Shown here piece after piece: positions 1 through 5,256 of a stretch of 5,445 nucleotides of DNA. Source of the DNA: Piscirickettsiaceae bacterium (GTDB taxonomy: Bacteria; Pseudomonadota; Gammaproteobacteria; Nitrosococcales; Methylophagaceae). Made by a program: the position numbers and the translations under genes. The stretch is from NCBI GenBank assembly GCA_030627065.1, contig DAOUSV010000114.1, positions 1 through 5,445 on the forward strand, given 5' to 3'. Position 1 is the first letter of the stretch. Every line of letters begins with the position of its first letter. The notes under the pieces are model-generated. The model was given only the letters and a program-made list of their open reading frames with translations. It was not told where the DNA came from and did not search any database.

Positions 1-128
1 AACCGATACACTTTATTGGTTGGAATAAAAATACCACCATTCTTAAGAAAAGGCATGTAGGCGCGGTAAAGCATTGTTTCATCACCAATTTTTAGTGATA
101 AAATACCTTTCCTTGGATTCATTGCCAT
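1..128 (-). CDS. pilZ: PilZ domain type IV pilus protein, N-terminal part (runs off the left edge)
   Basis: The first 42 codons of a gene that continues past the left edge. The peptide begins MAMNPRKGILSLKIGDE and continues with the block AYMPFLKNGGIFIPTNK at about residues 23-39. This block matches the start of the small (about 110-120 aa) single-domain PilZ proteins of the Pseudomonas type IV pilus system. Those proteins act in the cytoplasm to support pilus assembly and twitching. Family knowledge says that they generally lack the c-di-GMP-binding RxxxR motif and work through protein contacts such as PilB. No RxxxR is seen in the visible part. The start at 128 is preferred because an AAGG lies 10 nt upstream; a second ATG at 122 would be 16 nt away. 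The gene follows holB after 18 bp on the same strand, so it is probably cotranscribed. In related genomes tatD often comes next, but that would be outside this window. Confidence 0.88.
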   Translation of the reverse strand, partial: MAMNPRKGILSLKIGDETMLYRAYMPFLKNGGIFIPTNKVYR

Positions 129-138
129 AGTGTATATA

Positions 139-142
139 CCTT
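139..142 (-). promoter_or_regulatory. Ribosome binding site of pilZ
   Basis: AAGG on the minus strand, 10 nt before the ATG at 128. It overlaps no coding sequence because it sits in the 18-bp gap after the holB stop. It favours the first of two closely spaced in-frame ATGs. The spacing is slightly long, so the site is of moderate strength. Confidence 0.5.
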
Positions 143-146
143 GCTT

Positions 147-1088
147 TTAGCGATTAAGTGCAGTGTTATGATTTGAATCTTGCTTCATCACTGAAACCAT
201 AAACTGCTCTATTAACAATATCTTGTTAATGTTATTTGATGAAGATATTAACTTTATTGTGGCAATGATGCAATCGTAAATAGCCCAATAACGCTTAGGT
301 GATGCGTTTTCATTCAACATGATCTGCTTTTTAATCAATAATTGTAAATGATTAAACACCATGCTTAAATCATATTTTTGCCATTCTTTAGCTAAATATA
401 TAGGATTAGCACTGCCTTGTAATAAGGTTTTAAAGTCAGTATCAAGCTGCTGAATAATTGATAAAACTTCCGTTTCGAGTAGTTCCAATACTTTAAGTGG
501 CGCTCCCTTAGCGATAGGTAATACCTGCTCAATCATTGTTCTATCAAAATCACCTTGCTGCAAACACCACTTCACAGTCACAGTACGTTCTGGTGCCGTT
601 AATACTAGTTTCTGGCAGCGGCTTAATATGGTGATTGGAAAACGATACGGTCTTGAACTCACCAATATTAGTAATGTATTTTCCTGCGGCTCTTCTAGTA
701 GTTTCAGTAAGCTATTATTGGCATTGATATTCATATTATCTGCCGGAGATATAATCACTGTTTTCCATTTTGAAACGGTAGAAGTTAGGGCCTGTTTATC
801 TTTTAGGCTTCTAATTTGTGCAATTTTGATTTGCTTTCCTGCTTCTTCTGGCTCAATCAATATATGATCAGGGTGACTACCTGCGATGAATAGCTGACAA
901 CTATGGCATTGCCCACAGGCTTCTGTAGCATCCGCTTGTTCACAAAGTACCGATGCAACCATCTGGTTTGCTAGAGCACGTTTTCCTACCCCATCAACAC
1001 CAGTGATTACAATCGCATGCGGTAATCGTTGCTGTGTCTTTTGCTGACAGAAATACTGCCATTGTGTTGTTTGCCACGGATAATTCAT
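147..1088 (-). CDS. holB: DNA polymerase III delta' subunit (clamp loader)
   Basis: Delta' subunit of the clamp-loader complex, which with delta and the tau/gamma subunits opens the beta clamp and loads it on primed DNA. The 313-residue protein is close to the E. coli length of 334. Numbered from the ATG at 1088, it shows an N-terminal YPW motif; a degenerate P-loop GVDGVGKR at about 30-37, with Arg where ATPases have Ser/Thr; a zinc module Cys49-x8-Cys58-x2-Cys61-x2-Cys64; the LLKLLEEP segment at about 127-134; and the SRC motif at 156-158 whose Arg acts as the trans arginine finger in this family. The start is ATG at 1088, which shares one base with the tmk stop (TGATG). A GTG one codon upstream (1091) would give a 4-nt overlap, but MNYPW aligns better with the E. 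coli start MRWYPW. No good Shine-Dalgarno is visible, so translation probably depends on coupling to tmk. A DnaX-type subunit is excluded by length and by the degenerate P-loop. Confidence 0.95.
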   Translation of the reverse strand: MNYPWQTTQWQYFCQQKTQQRLPHAIVITGVDGVGKRALANQMVASVLCEQADATEACGQCHSCQLFIAGSHPDHILIEPEEAGKQIKIAQIRSLKDKQALTSTVSKWKTVIISPADNMNINANNSLLKLLEEPQENTLLILVSSRPYRFPITILSRCQKLVLTAPERTVTVKWCLQQGDFDRTMIEQVLPIAKGAPLKVLELLETEVLSIIQQLDTDFKTLLQGSANPIYLAKEWQKYDLSMVFNHLQLLIKKQIMLNENASPKRYWAIYDCIIATIKLISSSNNINKILLIEQFMVSVMKQDSNHNTALNR

Positions 1089-1705
1089 CACAAGGTTTGC
1101 AGGATCCGACTAAGTTGTACGCCAATATCATCGATTGATTGTGTTGCATCAATCACTTTGATCCGTTCAGGCTCATCTTCTGCACGTTGTAAATAACAGT
1201 CTCTAATCTTTTGAAAGAAATCGACTTTTTCCTGTTCAAAGCGATCAATATCTTCATTGCGACTAATAACGCGTTGCTGCCCAATTTCAACTGGCAAATC
1301 AAATAAAAAAGTAACATCAGGCTGTAAGCCACTTAATGTCCACTCTGCTATTTGTTCAATACGTTGTGAGTCAATACCGCGACCACCACCTTGATAAGCG
1401 AATGTAGCATCAGTAAACCTGTCTGAGATAACCCAGTCGCCACGTTCTAATGCTGGTGTAATAACTTGGGCTATATGTTCGGCCCGAGCGGAAAACATCA
1501 ATAACAATTCAGTATTCACAGCCATTGGTGTTTCTGATGGTGAAAGCAATAATGTTCTGATTTGTTCGCCAAGTTCAGTTCCACCGGGCTCGCGCGTTAC
1601 AACAACCGTTTTGCCTTGTTCACGCAGATAGTGTTGAATAAATGCTAATTGAGTGGATTTTCCCGCCCCTTCAATGCCTTCAATGCTGATAAATTTTCCG
1701 TTCAT
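1088..1705 (-). CDS. tmk: Thymidylate kinase (dTMP kinase)
   Basis: Cytoplasmic enzyme that phosphorylates dTMP to dTDP with ATP, the last step specific to dTTP synthesis. The 205-residue protein is of normal length for bacterial Tmk. Visible motifs are the P-loop GIEGAGKST at 10-18, TREPGG at 37-42 (dTMP binding), the DRF motif at 95-97 with Asp95 and Arg96, YQGGGRG at 104-110, and a LID-type segment around RNEDIDRFEQE at 149-159. The ATG at 1705 overlaps the mltG stop by 4 nt (ATGA), and the tmk stop overlaps holB by 1 nt. The purine-rich stretch GAAGAAGAA just before the ATG offers only a weak ribosome binding site, so coupling to mltG translation is likely. The link to holB is logical, since both serve replication. 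No key residue is missing. Confidence 0.97.
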   Translation of the reverse strand: MNGKFISIEGIEGAGKSTQLAFIQHYLREQGKTVVVTREPGGTELGEQIRTLLLSPSETPMAVNTELLLMFSARAEHIAQVITPALERGDWVISDRFTDATFAYQGGGRGIDSQRIEQIAEWTLSGLQPDVTFLFDLPVEIGQQRVISRNEDIDRFEQEKVDFFQKIRDCYLQRAEDEPERIKVIDATQSIDDIGVQLSRILQTL

Positions 1706-2703
1706 TTCTTCTTCAATTGATATTTGCGAACAGCTTTATTATGTGCCGTTAACGTATTTGAGAAAGCGTGCCGCCCTTCACTACCCGTAGCCACAAAGTA
1801 TAAACTCGTACCATCGGCGGGATGCAGTGCAGCATCAATAGATTCTTTACTTGGCAATGCGATAGGCGTTGGCGGCAAACCATAGCGTGTATAGGTATTG
1901 TAAGGTGTATCTTTTCTTAAATCTTTACGACGTATATTGCCCTTGTAGAGTTCACCCATGCCATAAATAACGGTAGGATCGGTCTGTAAGCGCATGCCTA
2001 TATTAAGACGACGTACAAAGACACCTGCAATTTGAGCTCGCTCTTCAGCGATTCCAGTCTCTTTTTCGATAATGGATGCCATGATTAACGCATCATATGA
2101 TGTTTTATACGGTAAGTTTTTAGCCTTATTTTTCCATGCTTCATCTAAATAAAGTGTCATAGCTTTATGGGCGCGGCTTAATATCTCTTTATCGGTCATG
2201 CCTGCCGTAAAGTAATACGTTTCAGGTAAGAACTCCCCTTCCCCATGATTATCAGGCTTATTAAGATCAGACATAACTGCTGTGAGTTTTGTATTTTCTA
2301 AGATAGAAATTAAGCGTTTGTCATTACTGATAATGTCGATAAGTTGCTGTGCGCTCACCCCTTCAACAATCGTCAAAGGATATTGAATCACCTGACCATC
2401 AACCAACTGGTCAAGTAATTGAGGTAATGTCGTATTTGGCAGAATCAAATACTCACCTGCTTTTATCAAATGTGATTTTTCAATAACTCTGCCATAGAGG
2501 TACAAATAATATGGGTGGAATTCCGATAGACCTCTTTGTTCAAGCTTATTACTTACTTTTTGTAAGTTACTGCCTGATTTAACAGTAAAAATACTGCCTT
2601 GTTCCTCAATATTTAATGGCGTCGATATAAATCGATTATATTCATACGTTCCTGCCATCATAATAATGACAAGCAATAGAATTGAAGCTAGAAATAAACG
2701 CAT
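1702..2703 (-). CDS. mltG: Endolytic murein transglycosylase MltG (YceG-like)
   Basis: Inner-membrane lytic transglycosylase that cleaves nascent peptidoglycan strands and so ends glycan elongation. The 333-residue protein (E. coli 340) starts with a hydrophobic anchor at about residues 3-18 after a single Arg, and the rest should be periplasmic. A LysM-like region lies at about 35-85. The YceG core follows with EGEFLPETY at 155-163, ASIIEKET at 209-216, MRLQTDPTVIYGMGE at 237-251, YNTY at 268-271 and GLPPTPI at 275-281. Glu213 in ASIIEKET corresponds to the catalytic Glu218 of E. coli MltG. The C-terminal segment holds the conserved LYFVATG and HAF blocks and ends in Lys-Lys-Lys. The ATG at 2703 shares one base with the pabC stop (TAATG), and AGAG 11 nt upstream is a weak ribosome binding site. 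The gene sits in its usual place between pabC and tmk. Confidence 0.96.
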   Translation of the reverse strand: MRLFLASILLLVIIMMAGTYEYNRFISTPLNIEEQGSIFTVKSGSNLQKVSNKLEQRGLSEFHPYYLYLYGRVIEKSHLIKAGEYLILPNTTLPQLLDQLVDGQVIQYPLTIVEGVSAQQLIDIISNDKRLISILENTKLTAVMSDLNKPDNHGEGEFLPETYYFTAGMTDKEILSRAHKAMTLYLDEAWKNKAKNLPYKTSYDALIMASIIEKETGIAEERAQIAGVFVRRLNIGMRLQTDPTVIYGMGELYKGNIRRKDLRKDTPYNTYTRYGLPPTPIALPSKESIDAALHPADGTSLYFVATGSEGRHAFSNTLTAHNKAVRKYQLKKK

Positions 2704-3524
2704 TATTTATTTATCTCTTTTAATGTATTTTGTAACTGCTTAGTGATAGTACCAACAGCATAAGATTTATTCATATCTACAAGCTGTGAAACTGGCAAAA
2801 TCCCCATGACACTATTACAGATAAAGATTTCATCAGCATTCAATAAGTCTTGCCGCGTCACCTTCGCATCATTGACTGTGATCCCTAGTATTTTACACAG
2901 CTTAAATACTTGAGCACGCATAATGCCGGTCACACCGGACCTGTCTAGCTTTGGCGTGGTTAACTGCCCAGTTTTTACGATAAAGATATTGCTCATTGTG
3001 CCCTCGATCAGAAGGCCGTCATTATTAAATAATAACCCTTCAACAATGTTTGTATCATGCCATTCATTACGTGCTAATACTTGATCTAGGCGATTGATGT
3101 GTTTTATGCCGGCTAATGCTCTATTTTCAGATATTGGGTGCTGACAAAGTCGAATAGAAACACCGTGTTGATAATAACTATCTGGATAATCTGGCAGCGT
3201 ATGACTGGAAATAATCCGGCTTGGTTCTATATTCAATCCTGCTGAATAACCGCGCCCACCACTGCCGCGGGTAATGATGATTTTAATCACAGCATTAGCA
3301 CGTAATGATTGGCAAACAGTCATTAACTCAGTACGAAGCAAGTCAGTATCTTTGAATGAGATTTTGAGCCGCTTACAGTCAGTAATAAGTCGTTCTAAAT
3401 GTGCATTAAGGAATTCTAAAATACCGTTTCGATAAGCAATAGTTTCAAATAAACCATCACCATATTGTAAGCCACGATCTGAAACTTTGATTCTATCTTC
3501 GGTAACTCCGTTAACAAGAATCAT
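2703..3524 (-). CDS. pabC: Aminodeoxychorismate lyase (PLP fold-type IV)
   Basis: Cytoplasmic PLP enzyme that converts 4-amino-4-deoxychorismate to p-aminobenzoate and pyruvate for folate synthesis. The 273-residue protein is of normal length. Class IV aminotransferase features are VSDRGLQYGDGLFET at 14-28, TRGSGGRGY at 85-93, the PLP lysine Lys141 in AGIKHINRLDQVLAR (138-152), EGTMSNIF at 174-181, GVTGIMR at 197-203 and ADEIFICNSVMGILPV at 230-245. The KHxNRLxQVL pattern matches E. coli PabC around Lys159. D-amino-acid and branched-chain aminotransferases share the fold, but the position between fabF and mltG is the classic pabC locus. The ATG at 3524 follows the fabF stop by 15 nt. No clear ribosome binding site is free in that gap; the nearest purine run lies inside a small hairpin over the fabF stop. 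Coupling to fabF translation is therefore likely. Confidence 0.94.
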   Translation of the reverse strand: MILVNGVTEDRIKVSDRGLQYGDGLFETIAYRNGILEFLNAHLERLITDCKRLKISFKDTDLLRTELMTVCQSLRANAVIKIIITRGSGGRGYSAGLNIEPSRIISSHTLPDYPDSYYQHGVSIRLCQHPISENRALAGIKHINRLDQVLARNEWHDTNIVEGLLFNNDGLLIEGTMSNIFIVKTGQLTTPKLDRSGVTGIMRAQVFKLCKILGITVNDAKVTRQDLLNADEIFICNSVMGILPVSQLVDMNKSYAVGTITKQLQNTLKEINK

Positions 3525-3532
3525 AAGGATAT

Positions 3533-3547
3533 TAGACTCTTAGTCTA
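3533..3547 (-). promoter_or_regulatory. Small hairpin over the fabF stop codon, upstream of pabC
   Basis: TAGACT and AGTCTA form a perfect 6-bp stem with a 3-nt loop that includes part of the fabF TAA. The 3' arm in the transcript contains the only SD-like purines (AAGAG) ahead of pabC, which starts 8 nt after the stem. A ribosome ending fabF would melt the stem. The stem is short and may be chance, so any regulatory role is inferred. Confidence 0.3.
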
Positions 3548-4784
3548 TATTCTTAAAGATAACCGTACCATTAGTACCACCGAAACCAAATGAGTTAGAC
3601 ATAGCAACTTTGATTGGCATTTGTCGTGCAGTATGTGGGACGAAGTCTAAATCACATTCAGGATCAGGATTATCTAAATTGATTGTCGGTGGAGCAACTT
3701 GATCTTGAATAGCCAATATACTAAAGATAGCTTCAACACCACCTGCTGCACCTAATAAATGACCAATCATTGATTTAGTTGAACTCACGGCAAGATCACT
3801 AGCCGCAGAACCAAAGGCAGCTTTAATTGCTTGGGTTTCACCTGCATCACCTGCTGGTGTGGATGTACCATGCGCATTAACATAGTCAACTTGATCTGGA
3901 TTTAAACCTGCATCAGCCATAGCATTTTTCATACATCTGGCTGCACCTTCGCCACCAATTGATGGCGATGTCATGTGGTAAGCATCAGAACTCATACCTG
4001 AACCTACAAGTTCAGCATAAATTTTAGCGCCACGCTTAACAGCATGTTCATATTCTTCTAAAACGATAACGCCAGCACCATCACCAAGTACAAAACCATC
4101 ACGATCTCTATCCCAAGGACGACTAGCGGCTTCAGGATCATCATTACGTGTAGATAGAGCACGAGCAGCAGCAAAACCACCTAAACCTGTTTTAGATGTC
4201 GACATTTCAGCGCCACCGGCAACCATCACATCAGCATCACCGTATTCGATCATTCGTGCTGCTGATGAAATATTATGAGTACCGCTAGAACAAGCCGTTG
4301 CAATTGCATAGTTAGGCCCTTTTAAGCCAAACATAATTGATAGATTACCAGCCACCATATTAATGATATTACTCGGTACAAAGAATGGTGATATTTTACG
4401 AGGACCACCTTTTAAGTAAGAATTATGTCCAGCTTCAATACCGGGTAAACCGCCGATTCCAGCACCGATAGCAACACCAATACGCTCGGCATTTTCATCA
4501 GTAATTTCAATGCCTGAATCTTCTATCGCTTCTTTACCAGCCGCTATACCATAATGGATAAAGGTATCCATTTTTTTAGCATCTTTCTTTGGAATAATGG
4601 ATGTAATATCAAAGTTTTTGATACTCGCACCAAATCTAGTAGAAAAATCAGCAATATCTTCAAAGGTGGTTAATGGTGCAACACCACTTTTACCCGCTAA
4701 AATATTTGCCCATGTTTCCTTAACATTTAAACCAACAGGTGTTATTGCGCCAAGGCCAGTTACAACTACACGTCGTTTAGACAT
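3540..4784 (-). CDS. fabF: 3-oxoacyl-[acyl-carrier-protein] synthase II
   Basis: Beta-ketoacyl-ACP synthase II, which condenses malonyl-ACP with a growing acyl-ACP and in E. coli extends palmitoleate to cis-vaccenate, affecting membrane fluidity. The 414-residue length is standard (E. coli 413). The nucleophile is Cys165 in ATACSSG (162-168), where E. coli has ATACTSG. The catalytic pair is His305 in NAHGTSTPAGD (303-313) and His342 in STKSMIGHLLGAAGG (335-349), with Lys337 nearby. The C-terminal gatekeeper loop SNSFGFGGTNG lies at 396-406. The segment KKMDTFIHYGIAAG at 70-83 differs from the enterobacterial version and resembles FabF of other gamma- and betaproteobacteria. Cys165 and both His residues argue for KAS I/II and against KAS III. 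Position next to acpP and the 414-aa length favour FabF over FabB. Translation starts at the ATG at 4784 behind a strong AGGGGA site. The gene is separated from acpP by a hairpin, so it is probably expressed below acpP. Confidence 0.97.
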   Translation of the reverse strand: MSKRRVVVTGLGAITPVGLNVKETWANILAGKSGVAPLTTFEDIADFSTRFGASIKNFDITSIIPKKDAKKMDTFIHYGIAAGKEAIEDSGIEITDENAERIGVAIGAGIGGLPGIEAGHNSYLKGGPRKISPFFVPSNIINMVAGNLSIMFGLKGPNYAIATACSSGTHNISSAARMIEYGDADVMVAGGAEMSTSKTGLGGFAAARALSTRNDDPEAASRPWDRDRDGFVLGDGAGVIVLEEYEHAVKRGAKIYAELVGSGMSSDAYHMTSPSIGGEGAARCMKNAMADAGLNPDQVDYVNAHGTSTPAGDAGETQAIKAAFGSAASDLAVSSTKSMIGHLLGAAGGVEAIFSILAIQDQVAPPTINLDNPDPECDLDFVPHTARQMPIKVAMSNSFGFGGTNGTVIFKNID

Positions 4785-4790
4785 CAGGTA

Positions 4791-4796
4791 TCCCCT
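4791..4796 (-). promoter_or_regulatory. Ribosome binding site of fabF
   Basis: AGGGGA on the minus strand, 6 nt before the ATG at 4784. It is the strongest Shine-Dalgarno in the window and fixes the fabF start. It contrasts with the weak or missing sites of pabC, mltG, tmk and holB downstream, which appear to rely on overlapping stop/start codons. Confidence 0.8.
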
Positions 4797-4825
4797 ATTC
4801 CAAAAAAATCTATTTCATAAACAAC

Positions 4826-4862
4826 ATAGCCGCCTAGCATGTCGAGCACACTAGGCGGCTAT
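4826..4862 (-). terminator. Hairpin between acpP and fabF, probable partial terminator
   Basis: A perfect 12-bp inverted repeat, ATAGCCGCCTAG (4826-4837) against CTAGGCGGCTAT (4851-4862), with a 13-nt spacer that can add a TGT/ACA pairing and leave a 5-nt loop. The GC-rich core and the position 18 bp after the acpP stop suit an intrinsic terminator. The U tract is weak: the transcript continues GUUGUUUAUG, with a T7 run only about 17 nt later (4808-4802). Read-through into fabF is therefore likely. The hairpin could also protect the 3' end of a short acpP mRNA. It would let ACP, needed in large amounts, be made in excess over FabF and the downstream genes. Confidence 0.72.
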
Positions 4863-4880
4863 AATTAACTTTCTGTAAGA

Positions 4881-5117
4881 TTAAGACTGAACAGAATTAA
4901 TGTAATTTACAGCTTCTTTAACTGTTGTGATTTTCTCAGCATTTTCATCTGGGATTTCACATTCAAACTCTTCTTCAAGTGCCATAACTAATTCAACTGT
5001 ATCTAAAGAATCAGCACCTAGATCGTCGATAAATGAAGCATCAGTTGTCACTTCATCAGGGTTAACACCTAATTGTTCAACAACGATGTCTTTTACGCGG
5101 GCTTCGATATCACTCAT
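4881..5117 (-). CDS. acpP: Acyl carrier protein
   Basis: Small acidic cytoplasmic carrier that holds acyl intermediates on a 4'-phosphopantetheine arm and delivers them to the fatty-acid enzymes and to lipid A and phospholipid synthesis. The protein has 78 residues, the same as E. coli AcpP. The attachment serine is Ser37 in DDLGADSLDTVELVMALEEE (31-50), the most conserved part of the family. Helix III/IV sequence IPDENAEKITTVKEAVNYI follows at 55-73. The start is ATG at 5117, giving MSDIEARV, which matches the family start. An in-frame ATG at 5159 would add 14 basic, ACP-unlike residues and would lie inside the promoter repeat, so it is rejected. An AGGA lies 11 nt upstream. acpP sits between fabG and fabF with gaps of 136 and 96 bp, each carrying a hairpin, which suggests its own promoter and a separate abundant transcript. 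Confidence 0.98.
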   Translation of the reverse strand: MSDIEARVKDIVVEQLGVNPDEVTTDASFIDDLGADSLDTVELVMALEEEFECEIPDENAEKITTVKEAVNYINSVQS

Positions 5118-5128
5118 GATCTTACTTT

Positions 5129-5132
5129 TCCT
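5129..5132 (-). promoter_or_regulatory. Ribosome binding site of acpP
   Basis: AGGA on the minus strand, 11 nt before the ATG at 5117. The spacing is longer than optimal for a highly made protein. No better site is seen closer in, and the strong family match at MSDIEARV supports this start despite the spacing. Confidence 0.5.
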
Positions 5133-5153
5133 ATATGGATTAAATCTCAAAAC

Positions 5154-5185
5154 GTGCAAGCATTTTATAGTGCATGCATATTATA
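5154..5185 (-). repeat. Two-copy 16-bp tandem repeat in the acpP promoter region
   Basis: Two directly abutting 16-bp units, plus-strand GTGCAAGCATTTTATA (5154-5169) and GTGCATGCATATTATA (5170-5185), agree at 14 of 16 positions. The neighbouring 16-bp blocks on either side do not match, so there are exactly two copies. On the transcribed strand each unit begins with a -10-like box (TATAAT in one, TATAAA in the other). The repeat may be a small duplication that doubled the -10 element, or a pair of binding sites for a regulator. Neither role can be proven from the sequence. Confidence 0.75.
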
Positions 5186-5208
5186 AACAAGCCGAATCAC
5201 ATTGAAAT
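5180..5208 (-). promoter_or_regulatory. Candidate acpP promoter
   Basis: TATAAT at 5185-5180 is a perfect -10 hexamer on the minus strand. Upstream, TTTCAA (5207-5202, 16-nt spacer) or ATTTCA (5208-5203, 17-nt spacer) is a poor -35. A second -10-like TATAAA lies 16 bp further on at 5169-5164, with TTGTTT upstream of it at 5190-5185. Transcription from the first box would leave a leader of roughly 55 nt before the acpP ATG. A promoter here fits the hairpin just after fabG and the high demand for ACP. Confidence 0.5.
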
Positions 5209-5223
5209 GGCTTTTAAAACGTC

Positions 5224-5256
5224 TAATTGCTTAATTACTATAAAATTAAGCAATTA
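5224..5256 (-). terminator. AT-rich hairpin overlapping the fabG stop codon
   Basis: TAATTGCTTAATT (5224-5236) and AATTAAGCAATTA (5244-5256) form a perfect 13-bp inverted repeat with a 7-nt loop. The fabG TAA (5254-5256) is the outer end of the upstream arm. Only two of the 13 pairs are G-C, and the U tract after it is weak (GACGUUUUAAAAG). It could be a weak or partial terminator, or an mRNA processing or stabilising element separating fabG from acpP. It is too perfect and well placed to dismiss, but its function is uncertain. Confidence 0.5.

Noticed and set aside
628..867. Plus-strand open frame of 79 codons opposite holB
   Set aside because: It lies antisense within a clear holB gene, its peptide resembles no family I recognise, and no ribosome binding site or promoter context supports it.
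1089..1091. GTG start for holB one codon upstream
   Set aside because: Possible, but the ATG at 1088 gives the family-like MNYPW start and a standard TGATG overlap with tmk.
4597..4854. Plus-strand open frame opposite the 5' end of fabF and the acpP-fabF hairpin
   Set aside because: It is antisense to the conserved FabF N-terminus and runs through the hairpin; the peptide has no recognisable domain.
5118..5159. A longer ACP with 14 extra N-terminal residues starting at 5159
   Set aside because: The added residues (MHVLRFNPYRKSKI) are basic and unlike any ACP. The start lies within the promoter repeat, and MSDIEARV at 5117 matches the family start and the standard 78-residue length.
5171..5178. 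Palindrome TGCATGCA near the predicted acpP start site
   Set aside because: An 8-bp palindrome is short and arises from the tandem repeat unit; I cannot link it to a known operator.
4927..5205. Plus-strand open frame opposite acpP, rich in serine
   Set aside because: The serine-rich composition is what the complement of an acidic ACP gene gives, and the frame covers the acpP promoter region. No independent support.
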